Positions 21,253 through 29,118 of a stretch of 64,000 nucleotides of DNA are shown here, piece by piece; the stretch's first letter is position 1; each line of letters opens with the position of its first letter. The stretch comes from Sphingomonas sp. PP-CE-3G-477 (GTDB lineage: Bacteria; Pseudomonadota; Alphaproteobacteria; Sphingomonadales; Sphingomonadaceae), in the NCBI RefSeq assembly GCF_003050745.1, contig NZ_QAOF01000002.1, positions 124,001 through 188,000 on the forward strand, given 5' to 3'. The notes under the pieces were generated by a model. It saw only the letters and a program-made list of their open reading frames with translations, ran no database searches and was not told the DNA's origin. The position numbers and the translations under genes were made by a program.

Positions 21253-23406
21253 TCAGAAACGATAGCCGATCGTCGCCTGCACGGTGCGGCGGTTGCCGTA
21301 CCAGCACCAGTTATAGTTGGCGAAGCACGATGTCAGATACTTCTTGTCGAAGATATTCGCGCCGTTGACCGCAAGGCTCAGGCCCCGCAGCGACGGCGCG
21401 AACTTCTCCAGATCATAGCGGATCAGCGCATCATAAACCGTGTAGGACGGGCTGTTGCGACCGACGGTCTCGGTCGGCGTGACGCCTGCATAGACCTGGT
21501 CGACATGACGCACGGCGCCGCCGATCGTCAGACCTTCCAAGGCACTCACGGGCGGCGCCCAGTCGAGGCCTAGCGACGCTCCACCGCGCCCGACGGTTTC
21601 GAGGCCACGTCCGACGCGCATTGGATCGTTTACGTCCTGCGTCACCTTCACGCGTTGACGGCTATAGGCAGCACGGGCTTTGAAGCCGTACGGCAGCGGC
21701 GCGCTACCCTCGAATTCCACGCCCTGCGAGCGGACCTTGCCGGTCTGTGTCGAGACCGAGAACGTTGGCGTCGAGGTTAGCACGTTGGTCTGGTCGATGC
21801 GGAACCACGCTCCCGAGAGCAGGATCTGCGTGCCTGGGATCGTGAATTTCGCGCCGGCCTCGAACTGCTTGCCGAGCGACGGATCGGCGATGCCGAACGA
21901 TCCATCGGGACGGAGCACAGTACCTGCCTGCTGTTCAAAGGACGTCGAATAGCTCGCATACGGCGCGAGGCCAAACGGCAGCGTGTAGAGCGCTGCGGCA
22001 CGGTAGGTGAACTTCTCGTCGTGTTTCGCAGCGCCGCCGATCTGTTGCGCGCGCGCCCAGTCCTGTCGGCCGCTGAGCACCACGCGGAGCTCGCCGAGCG
22101 ACATCTGATCCTGCGCGTAGAGGCCCTGCTGACGCTGGCGGGTCGCAATGTAGCCGCCGAACGGATTAGGCACCGCCGCTACGCTCTGCGGCGGGGATAC
22201 CGTTCCGTACACCGGCGCAAAGCCGTTGATCGACGGTGCAGAACCAAAAGCGAAATCCTCGGTCGAGTGCGCGACTTGGCGATCAACACCGAACAACAGC
22301 GTGTGCTGAACGGGACCGGTCCGGACTGAGCCGGTCAGCTGGTTGTCGAACGTCCAATTGTTGAGCTGCTCGCGCGTTGCATAGGATGCACGGCTATACG
22401 TCTGTTGGGTCGGATCGCTCGTATCGAGCGCCCCTGCGGTATAGATCAGCCCGAGCGCCGACTTTACATACTGATAGCGACCCGATGAGCGGAACGCCCA
22501 GCCGCCGCCGAAATCGTGGCGGAAGATATAGGTCAGCGCGGCCTGCTCGCGGCTGAAGCGGTTGCCGGCCTCGCCTCCGTCGAAGCTGGTCGGCAGCTTG
22601 CCGTTCGGATTGGGGAGCAGCGTTCCGCTGGCCGGAAACACGCCGTAGTCTCCGTTATACGGATCATGCGAATAGGCGCCGAGCAGGGTGAAGCTGGTCG
22701 AACTGCCCGCGCCTGCCGTCACGGCGCCCGAGATCGTCTGGCGTTCGCGCTTGCCGAACTTCTGCTGCGTGTCGGCACCGTTCGCGCTGCCGTTGATCCG
22801 CCAGAGAACGCCTTCGCCCGCTCGCCCGCCGATGTCGGCATCGACGCGGTAGAGATCGTAATTGCCGTAGGTGCCGCTGATCGCGCCATAGAGTGCCTGG
22901 TCGAGCGGTAGCTTGCTCGATTCCGCGACAAGGCCGCCGGGGCTCGACTGGCCATACAATACCGATGCGGGTCCCTTGATGACCTCGATCCGGTCGAGGC
23001 GCGAGACGTCGACCTGTGGCACGGCATAGCCCGACGGGCTGCCGAACTGCTTCAGGCCGTCGAGATAGACCGGCGCGTCGAAGCCGCGCAGCTTGAACTG
23101 GTCATAGACCTCGCCGCTCGACCCGCGCGTTTCGGGCGTCACACCTGCGACGAAGCGGAGTGCCTGGTTGAGGTTCTGCAAGCTGCGGCCTGCAATATCA
23201 TCAGCGGTGATGACGGTAATCGACTGCGGCGTCTCGGCGAGCGGAGTATCGGTCTTGGTGCCCGACGACGCCTGAGTGCGCGCCTGCTGTGCGTTGACCA
23301 CGATGACTCCCGATTCGTCATCGTTTTGCGCGGTCTGCGCATAGCCGGGCGCGATCGCGAGAGCGGCGGAACCCAGCAGGAAAGCGATGCCGAGACGATG
23401 TGTCAT
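21253..23406 (-). CDS. TonB-dependent siderophore receptor
   Basis: 717-aa outer-membrane receptor of the ferric-siderophore type (FhuA/FpvA-like). It has a signal peptide (cleavage near GYAQT, about residue 24), a plug with TPQSITVITADDI, KLRGFDAPVYLDGL, RIEVIKGPASVLYGQSSPGG, and a barrel ending in IGYRF. ATG 23406 is chosen because it starts the signal peptide; the frame extends 97 codons further without one. A palindromic Fur-like box lies 39-53 bp upstream, supporting iron-regulated siderophore uptake. The exact ligand is unknown. Confidence 0.9.
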   Translation of the reverse strand: MTHRLGIAFLLGSAALAIAPGYAQTAQNDDESGVIVVNAQQARTQASSGTKTDTPLAETPQSITVITADDIAGRSLQNLNQALRFVAGVTPETRGSSGEVYDQFKLRGFDAPVYLDGLKQFGSPSGYAVPQVDVSRLDRIEVIKGPASVLYGQSSPGGLVAESSKLPLDQALYGAISGTYGNYDLYRVDADIGGRAGEGVLWRINGSANGADTQQKFGKRERQTISGAVTAGAGSSTSFTLLGAYSHDPYNGDYGVFPASGTLLPNPNGKLPTSFDGGEAGNRFSREQAALTYIFRHDFGGGWAFRSSGRYQYVKSALGLIYTAGALDTSDPTQQTYSRASYATREQLNNWTFDNQLTGSVRTGPVQHTLLFGVDRQVAHSTEDFAFGSAPSINGFAPVYGTVSPPQSVAAVPNPFGGYIATRQRQQGLYAQDQMSLGELRVVLSGRQDWARAQQIGGAAKHDEKFTYRAAALYTLPFGLAPYASYSTSFEQQAGTVLRPDGSFGIADPSLGKQFEAGAKFTIPGTQILLSGAWFRIDQTNVLTSTPTFSVSTQTGKVRSQGVEFEGSAPLPYGFKARAAYSRQRVKVTQDVNDPMRVGRGLETVGRGGASLGLDWAPPVSALEGLTIGGAVRHVDQVYAGVTPTETVGRNSPSYTVYDALIRYDLEKFAPSLRGLSLAVNGANIFDKKYLTSCFANYNWCWYGNRRTVQATIGYRF

Positions 23407-23444
23407 GTGATACCCTTTACGTTGTGCCGCCCCGCTAATGTTTC

Positions 23445-23459
23445 TGATAGTTATTATCA
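23445..23459. promoter_or_regulatory. Candidate Fur-type operator
   Basis: TGATAGTTATTATCA has perfect 5-bp arms TGATA/TATCA around a 5-bp centre and is AT-rich in a GC-rich genome. It resembles the GATAAT-type core of Fur boxes. It sits between the siderophore receptor (start 23406, minus) and the small plus-strand gene (about 23570), where a regulator could control either. Confidence 0.6.
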
Positions 23460-23569
23460 ACAGCGAGTTGGCCCCTGAATTATTGAGCGGTTGCATCTGC
23501 GGCAATCTGGCAACACCTGTCTCGTCCCGGATGCGCAGGAGTCGAAGACGCGTGAAGAACCAGAAGGCA

Positions 23570-23902
23570 ATGGCAGTCCAGATCGCGACCGCTGGAGACG
23601 AGGCGTGGTTCGACAAGAACCTCGACCGACGATTGCGACTGAGGAACATGGTCGCCGGGGAGTTCGACGACGTGGTCGGGCAGCCGCCGGTCGGCATGAC
23701 ATGGCGGACGATCGTCCTGGAAGCACAGCCGGGTGCCCGGACCCGTCAGGCGATTGCGTTGCCGATCGGTGTCGATGCCGATGCGCTGACCGACACCGAT
23801 CTCTTCGAGCTTTTCGTACAGGTGGCGCCGCCGGGTGCCCGCGCGATGATTGCGTCACTCCGCAAGGTTAAACTGCCCCAAGGCACAGCGACACGGCGCT
23901 GA
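23570..23902 (+). CDS. Hypothetical protein, about 110 aa
   Basis: The frame is open from 23438, but the upstream part overlaps the promoter of the divergent receptor, so ATG 23570 (MAVQIATAGDEAW) with AGAAGG just upstream is preferred; ATG 23531 is the alternative. The product is soluble, mixed in charge, and ends in LRKVKLPQGTATRR. I recognise no domain. The coherent amino-acid composition and position suggest it is real; the function is unknown. Confidence 0.5.
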   Translation: MAVQIATAGDEAWFDKNLDRRLRLRNMVAGEFDDVVGQPPVGMTWRTIVLEAQPGARTRQAIALPIGVDADALTDTDLFELFVQVAPPGARAMIASLRKVKLPQGTATRR

Positions 23903-24219
23903 AGACAGTTCACGGGCGGACGGACGCCGCGACGTACCTCGATTTCGGACAAGGCGAGGCGCAGACGTGGTGGGCCGTGCTTCTCACCCCGGTATCTCCT
24001 GCTAGCTTGTCGTCAGCGATGCGCGGCCGAACGGCCGCCGCGTCCTCGGTGCCCTGCCCGGATACGAGAGTGTCGCACGGACGGGCAGGGCACCTCGTTC
24101 ATACTAGATTCATGTTAAAGCGGCATAGCGCGCGTCAGAGGCATCGCCTAGTATCGCGTAACCTTCAGCGCCCCGCCGGTTTCAGTCACACGGACAAGCG
24201 GGGCGCTCAACACCGGCCT
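23903..24219. other. Gene-free interval with two strong inverted repeats
   Basis: About 320 bases without a convincing gene. It contains a 13-bp perfect inverted repeat (GGTGCCCTGCCCG at 24048-24060 with its complement at 24082-24094) and a 10-bp one (AGCGCCCCGC at 24167-24176 with its complement at 24198-24207). The second lies 13 bases past the antiporter stop and may end that transcript. Neither has a T-tract. An 87-codon frame at 23977 is Arg/Ser-rich, spans both hairpins and is probably not coding. Confidence 0.55.
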
Positions 24220-25872
24220 TCAGTGCAGTACCTGACGTGACAGTCGGGCATCGGCCAAGTCGAGTTCGCGCCCCAATTGCTCCGCCAGTTCGACGCCGAT
24301 CTCACGGCGGCGCGCCAGGTCAAAGATTGCGTTGCGTTCGGCACGAACTGCAGCGAGGCGCATGTCGCGTTCGATCACGCCATCGCCATGCTGTGAACGA
24401 TCTTCCGGCTGGGTCGAGAGGCTGTCGATCCGTTCGCGATACTGGTCCATCAGGCGCGCGGCGATATCGGTGAAGCGGTCGGGATCGTCGCGTCCCTCGG
24501 CCATCCGGTGCTGGACGCGGTCGAGTTCTGCGATCGCCGCGTTAGCCGCAACCAGCTTGGCCTGGTCCCGCGCCGCGCCGACGCCGGTTTCGGGCGGCAG
24601 GCTCAGTCCGCGCAGGAGCAGCGGCAACCCGACCGCAGCGATCACGAGCGACGACAGGATAACACCCGACGCCAGGAAGATGACCAGGTCGCGCGCCGGG
24701 AACGGCGTCCCGTCGGCCATGCTCAATGGCAACGTCAGCGCGCCCGCCAGCGTGATCGCGCCCCGCGCGCCGGCGCAAGACATCGCGGCGATGATCCGGC
24801 GTGGCGGGCTCTCACCGGCGGCGGGGTCATTGCGACGTCGCGCGCGGAGCAGCGTGAACTGGAGCGATACCCACACCCAGCCGTAGCGCAGGATTGCCAG
24901 ACCGGCGACGACCGCGACGACATAGACCGCAAGCCACCACGGGCTGACATGCCCCGTCGACGTCACGGTATCGCGCGCACGGACGAACACTTCGGGCAAT
25001 TGTTCGCCGAGCAGCACGAAGATCACGCCGTTCAGCGTGAACTGCAGCATGTCCCAGACCGCACGGCGGCGGATACGCGTTCCCGCCGCGACCGCCGTCG
25101 TGGCATCGGTAAAGCTCATCGCGATCCCCGCGGCGGCGGCAGCGAGCACGCCCGACGCGTGGATGTGCTCGGCCAGCAGATAGGCGGCGAACGGGATCAG
25201 CAGGCTGACGAGGATATTCGATCCGGCTTCGTCACCGAACCGCCGCGCGAACGCACTCTTGGTCGCGACGATGCCGAGCGCGACACCGACGCCGATCGCC
25301 ACGCCCGCAATAGCCATCCACGCGAAGGTCGCGGCGGCATCGGCGAACGAGAAGGTGCCGGTCAGTACGGCGGCGATCGCAAAGCGGACGCAGACCAGGC
25401 CGGACGCATCGTTCAGCAATGCCTCGCCTTCGAGGATATGCATCATCCGCTTCGGGATCGGCGCGTTCTGCGCGACCGCCGAGACTGCGATAGGATCGGT
25501 CGGGGACACCACGGCTGCGAGCGCGAACGCGACCCCCAGCGGCATCGCCGGGATCAGCCAATGAATGAAGAGGCCCATGCCAAGGACGGTGAGGAAAACG
25601 AGGCCGAGCGCGAGCCCCAATACGGCGCCGCGATCGCGGAAGAGTTCGTCCTTCGGGATCCTCCAGCCGTCCAGGAATAGGAGGGGCGGGACGAGCAGCA
25701 GGAAGAAGAGTTCGGGATCCAGTTCGACCCTGACGTGCGCGACCATGCCGATCAAGGCGCCAAGCGCGATCTGCACCAGCGGCCGGGGCAACGCCGATGG
25801 CAGCATGCGCGAGACGATGCCGCTCACCACGACGGCGAGCAACAGGAACAGGCACAAGGTCACAATCTGCAA
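24220..25872 (-). CDS. CPA1-family Na+/H+ antiporter
   Basis: 550-aa cation/proton antiporter with about 12 hydrophobic segments in residues 1-400 and a soluble, helical C-terminal tail of about 140 residues rich in Arg and Glu. The CPA1 core signatures are present: VSPTDPIAV at about 125-133 and GEALLNDASGL at about 151-161, the latter carrying the conserved Asn-Asp pair. It exports Na+ (or K+) in exchange for protons for pH and salt balance. Monocistronic as far as can be seen. Confidence 0.9.
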   Translation of the reverse strand: MQIVTLCLFLLLAVVVSGIVSRMLPSALPRPLVQIALGALIGMVAHVRVELDPELFFLLLVPPLLFLDGWRIPKDELFRDRGAVLGLALGLVFLTVLGMGLFIHWLIPAMPLGVAFALAAVVSPTDPIAVSAVAQNAPIPKRMMHILEGEALLNDASGLVCVRFAIAAVLTGTFSFADAAATFAWMAIAGVAIGVGVALGIVATKSAFARRFGDEAGSNILVSLLIPFAAYLLAEHIHASGVLAAAAAGIAMSFTDATTAVAAGTRIRRRAVWDMLQFTLNGVIFVLLGEQLPEVFVRARDTVTSTGHVSPWWLAVYVVAVVAGLAILRYGWVWVSLQFTLLRARRRNDPAAGESPPRRIIAAMSCAGARGAITLAGALTLPLSMADGTPFPARDLVIFLASGVILSSLVIAAVGLPLLLRGLSLPPETGVGAARDQAKLVAANAAIAELDRVQHRMAEGRDDPDRFTDIAARLMDQYRERIDSLSTQPEDRSQHGDGVIERDMRLAAVRAERNAIFDLARRREIGVELAEQLGRELDLADARLSRQVLH

Positions 25873-25947
25873 ACCGGACTCCCCGAGGATTTGGACGCGC
25901 GGCAGGCACGCAGGCGCGCGATCGAGAGGACCGGCGAGTATCCAGTA

Positions 25948-27546
25948 TCAGATAGCAGAGAACCGGAAATTTCGGAAGCGCGCTGCACCTTTTCCCGCTG
26001 CGTACAGTCCGGGTCGCAGCATCAGGAAACCACCACGGACATTGTGGTGGTAGCCCGACACCTCCATCCCGCGATCGAACCGGTGCCAGGTCCGGCCGCC
26101 ATCGCCGCTCGTGTCGTACGTGACGATATGGCGATCGTTGGTCACGCGGATCCGCATCGAACGGCCATGCGGGTTCGTGGGACGGCCACGTTCGGCGCCA
26201 TATTGGTGCGTGACGAACCGGTCGCCGTCGAAGCCGAGCCCGCAATAGAGCTTGTCGTCGTAGAACAGGATCAACCCGGCGGTGGTGCCGGGATCGATCG
26301 CGACGTCGCATTCGAATTGGTAGCGCGTGTCGCCGGCGATCAGCAGGAGCGGGGAGGAGTCGACGGGCGCACTACCGCTGGCGGCGAGCGTCAGGGTGTT
26401 GCCGGAGACAGACGCGCGTTTCGCCTCGTCGGGGCGGGGGCGGAAGAAGCTCCATTTCGTCCCGAGCGCGAGGGTCTCGAAATTGTCCGAGAGTATCTGG
26501 CCGTGCGGGACTGCTGTGCCGCCTTTCGGTTTCGCAAGCGGCTTCGACAGGTCGCCGCCCTTCATCCGGAACCAGCCATCGGCGGTCCACTCCACGGGAT
26601 CGAGCAGCGTCTGGCGTCCGAGCGTCCAATAGCCGTTCTCGAACCCGTGATAGAGTGCCCACCAGTCACCTGCCGGCCCTTCGACGAGCGAGGCGTGACC
26701 CCGCGACCACCAGCGTTCGGCGGTGTCGGTGGTGCGGACGATCGGGTTGGCGGGGCAATCCTGCCACGGCCCATGGATCGAGCGGGAGCGCGCTGCGATC
26801 ACCATATGGCCGGTCGGCGGTCCGGCGGTGCCGCCAACCGCGGTAATGAGGTAGAACCAGCCGCCGTGGCGAACGATCTTGGGCCCCTCCGGCGAGAAAC
26901 CCTCGACGATCCAGTCTTCGGGATAGCGCCACGGATCATAGACGTGCTCGACCGCGCCGACCGTCGACAGGCCGTCGGCGGCGAGGCGGATGCGGTCCCC
27001 GCCCGACAGGAAGAGCCAGCGACTGCCGTCCTCGCCGACGATGTGGCACGGGTCGATATGCTTGTGCAGGCCGAGGTCTACCGGATCGCTCCACGGCCCT
27101 TCTATGCGATCGGCGTGGATCACCCAGATCGAGTTCGGCTCGGCTTTCACCGGGATATAAAGGAAATAGCGGCCGTCGTGCTTTTCAAGGCTGACCGCCC
27201 AGACCGATCCGATGTTGCGCGTGAGGGCTGGGCCCACCGGTTGCCAGTTCACCAGATCGCGCGAGTGCCAGATGACGAGCCCCGGATAGGAATCGAAACT
27301 GGAGAAGGTCATGTAATAGTCCGACCCGTCCTTGAGGATCGCAGGATCGGGCCGATCGCCGGCCATCACTGGATTGAGGAAACGGCCGTCGCCCAGATCG
27401 GCGATCCGCTGGTTATCCAGACCGCGACGCCAATCGGGGGCAGCGGGCGTAGTCTTTGCTGCGGTACGGGCAGGCGCCTTGCCGGGGACGAGCAACGCGC
27501 CGGCTGCGCCGAGCGTGGTGAAGGCATCGCGTCGGGTGAAGGTCAT
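25948..27546 (-). CDS. Glycoside hydrolase family 43 enzyme, exported
   Basis: 532-aa predicted beta-xylosidase/alpha-arabinofuranosidase-type enzyme. The N-terminus MTFTRRDAFTTLGAAGAL looks like a Tat signal. The five-bladed GH43 domain covers about 35-330: the likely base Asp is in AGDRPDPAIL, the pKa-modulating Asp near SDPVDLG, and the acid Glu in FSPEGPKIV. A beta-sandwich C-terminal module (about 345-532) follows. ATG 27546 overlaps the stop of the upstream DUF885 gene by 4 bp, so the two are coupled. Exact specificity (xylan, arabinan or pectin side chains) cannot be read. Confidence 0.88.
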   Translation of the reverse strand: MTFTRRDAFTTLGAAGALLVPGKAPARTAAKTTPAAPDWRRGLDNQRIADLGDGRFLNPVMAGDRPDPAILKDGSDYYMTFSSFDSYPGLVIWHSRDLVNWQPVGPALTRNIGSVWAVSLEKHDGRYFLYIPVKAEPNSIWVIHADRIEGPWSDPVDLGLHKHIDPCHIVGEDGSRWLFLSGGDRIRLAADGLSTVGAVEHVYDPWRYPEDWIVEGFSPEGPKIVRHGGWFYLITAVGGTAGPPTGHMVIAARSRSIHGPWQDCPANPIVRTTDTAERWWSRGHASLVEGPAGDWWALYHGFENGYWTLGRQTLLDPVEWTADGWFRMKGGDLSKPLAKPKGGTAVPHGQILSDNFETLALGTKWSFFRPRPDEAKRASVSGNTLTLAASGSAPVDSSPLLLIAGDTRYQFECDVAIDPGTTAGLILFYDDKLYCGLGFDGDRFVTHQYGAERGRPTNPHGRSMRIRVTNDRHIVTYDTSGDGGRTWHRFDRGMEVSGYHHNVRGGFLMLRPGLYAAGKGAARFRNFRFSAI

Positions 27547-28994
27547 GATCGGATCTTTCGGATGTCATCGATGCGCTGGCGACCGTGGGCGAGCAGCGCG
27601 GTGTGATACGCGACCGGGGAGTTGCCTCGCGCGGTATCGGCGATCGTGAGCCACGCCATCGCCTCGGCGACACGCGTGGCTGGTTCGAGCGGGATGCGCG
27701 CGAGTTCGACGTCGAACGGCGCGAAATACGCCGGTTCGCCCTGCCATTCGACGAGGCGCTCGCGGGCTTGTTCGATCGACCAGCCGTGGAGGTGAATGCC
27801 GAGATCGACGAGTGCGCGGGCGACGCGAAACAGGAGCCAGTGGATGTGGCCGAGCGCGTCGTGGGGGTCGGTGTAGGCGCCAAACCTTTCGGCGAGTTGC
27901 TCGGCGTAGATGCCCCAGCCTTCGACGAAGGCCGAGGCGTATTCGATGCGGAGCGGATGCGGCGGGGTGGCGCCTTCCAGGCCAAGCTGGATCATGTGGC
28001 CGGGTAGCAGTTCGTGCGCAACGACGCTGGGCAGCGTCCAGCGGGGGCGACGGCGGATGTCCTTGAGGTCGGCGACATAGGCGCCGGGGTGGGCTGGCGT
28101 CGGGACTTCGCGGTAGCCACCTCGGCCGGCAGCGATCTCTTGCGGGGACAGCGCGCGGGCGCTGGCGTTCAGACACCAGGGAGGGAGTGTACCGAATGCT
28201 GCCGGGATATGGGTTCGCGCCGTGGCGAGCATGCGGTTCATGTCGGTAATGGCTTCGGTCCGGCCCGCGTCGGTGTCCGGGTAAAGGAAGTGCTCGTCTC
28301 GCCAGAGTTCGGCGTAGCGTTCTGCGACCGTGCCGTTCGGCGCGCCGATTTGGTCGAACAGGTGCGTTGCGCGGGCGTGAAGGCGGTTCAGTTCGCTGAA
28401 GAGTCGGCGTTCGGCATAGGCCAAAGTCATGGTGCCGAGCGAGCGTTGGAGTTGCAGCGCGTACCAGCCCGCGCCGCCCCGGAACCGTCCGACGCCCGGG
28501 GCGGAAGGGGCGGTGTCACGCAGACTTTCGAGCGCGGCGATCTGTCGGTCGATCGCGGGGTTCGTGGAGGCGGATCGAAGCGCATCGACTGTGCGGTCGA
28601 GAGACAGGCGGGGCAGGATGATGCCGGCTTCGGCGTCGGCGAGGATCGCAGCGGTGTCCGCGTCGATCTTCGCTGTATCCGGACGCGGGGCCTTCCAGGC
28701 GCCGGTCGTCGGTGTGACGCGGTAAGGGCTGCGTCCGATGCGGCCGAAGGCGGACCGGGCGATAGCGGCGTCGATCTTGAGGCCGGCACGGGCGGTGGTC
28801 AGGTCTAGGCGGTCACCGGGTTGTAGGATGCTCGCGTCGAAGGAGGCTAGCACGCGGAGTGCTTCGTCTGGGTGGGTCGCGGCGGCGGCGTCGAGGGCTT
28901 GGCGTAGGGACGGGGTGGGTTGGGCACGCACGTTCGTAGCAAGGAAGGCTGATGCTCCCAGTCCAACGAGTACGCTTCTGCGGTCCGGAGTCAT
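27543..28994 (-). CDS. DUF885 family protein (putative metallopeptidase), exported
   Basis: 483-aa protein of the DUF885 family with a signal (MTPDRRSVLVGLGASAFLATNVRAQ, in part Tat-like). The zinc-type motif HELLPGH (HEXXPGH variant, about residue 323) is present, followed by IEYASAFVEGWGIYAEQL, typical of the family. Activity is unproven; a peptidase or carboxypeptidase role is usually assumed. The frame runs on to 29042, but ATG 28994 gives the signal peptide. It overlaps the GH43 gene by 4 bp and follows the 1265-aa LamG protein, suggesting one transcript. Confidence 0.82.
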   Translation of the reverse strand: MTPDRRSVLVGLGASAFLATNVRAQPTPSLRQALDAAAATHPDEALRVLASFDASILQPGDRLDLTTARAGLKIDAAIARSAFGRIGRSPYRVTPTTGAWKAPRPDTAKIDADTAAILADAEAGIILPRLSLDRTVDALRSASTNPAIDRQIAALESLRDTAPSAPGVGRFRGGAGWYALQLQRSLGTMTLAYAERRLFSELNRLHARATHLFDQIGAPNGTVAERYAELWRDEHFLYPDTDAGRTEAITDMNRMLATARTHIPAAFGTLPPWCLNASARALSPQEIAAGRGGYREVPTPAHPGAYVADLKDIRRRPRWTLPSVVAHELLPGHMIQLGLEGATPPHPLRIEYASAFVEGWGIYAEQLAERFGAYTDPHDALGHIHWLLFRVARALVDLGIHLHGWSIEQARERLVEWQGEPAYFAPFDVELARIPLEPATRVAEAMAWLTIADTARGNSPVAYHTALLAHGRQRIDDIRKIRS

Positions 28995-29006
28995 TCCCCA
29001 TACCTC

Positions 29007-29075
29007 CGTTCGCCCTGAGCGAAGTCGAAGGGTGTGCCCCAAGAAAAGGTGCTTCGACTTCGCTCAGCACGAACG
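29007..29075. repeat. Interspersed inverted repeat, CTGAGCGAAGTCGAAG type
   Basis: Left arm 29007-29030 contains CTGAGCGAAGTCGAAG, right arm 29052-29075 contains CTTCGACTTCGCTCAG; the outer CGTTCG/CGAACG also pair. A 16-bp perfect core flanked by a partial match gives a long hairpin. I recognise this as a dispersed repeat of sphingomonad genomes. It lies between the LamG and DUF885 genes. Confidence 0.75.
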
Positions 29076-29118
29076 GACTGGGGAGGGGGTGTAAGAATTA
29101 CTGGAGTGCGCGGGTTCA

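Noticed and set aside
24048..24207. Hairpins as a CRISPR array or attachment site
   Set aside because: Two unrelated inverted repeats, no direct repeat unit and no regular spacers.
23977..24240. 87-codon plus-strand frame in the gene-free interval
   Set aside because: Basic, Ser/Arg-rich, spans both hairpins and runs into the antiporter stop; no ribosome site.
25735..27606. 623-codon plus-strand frame opposite the GH43 gene
   Set aside because: Runs antisense through a clear GH43 domain and has no recognisable motif of its own.
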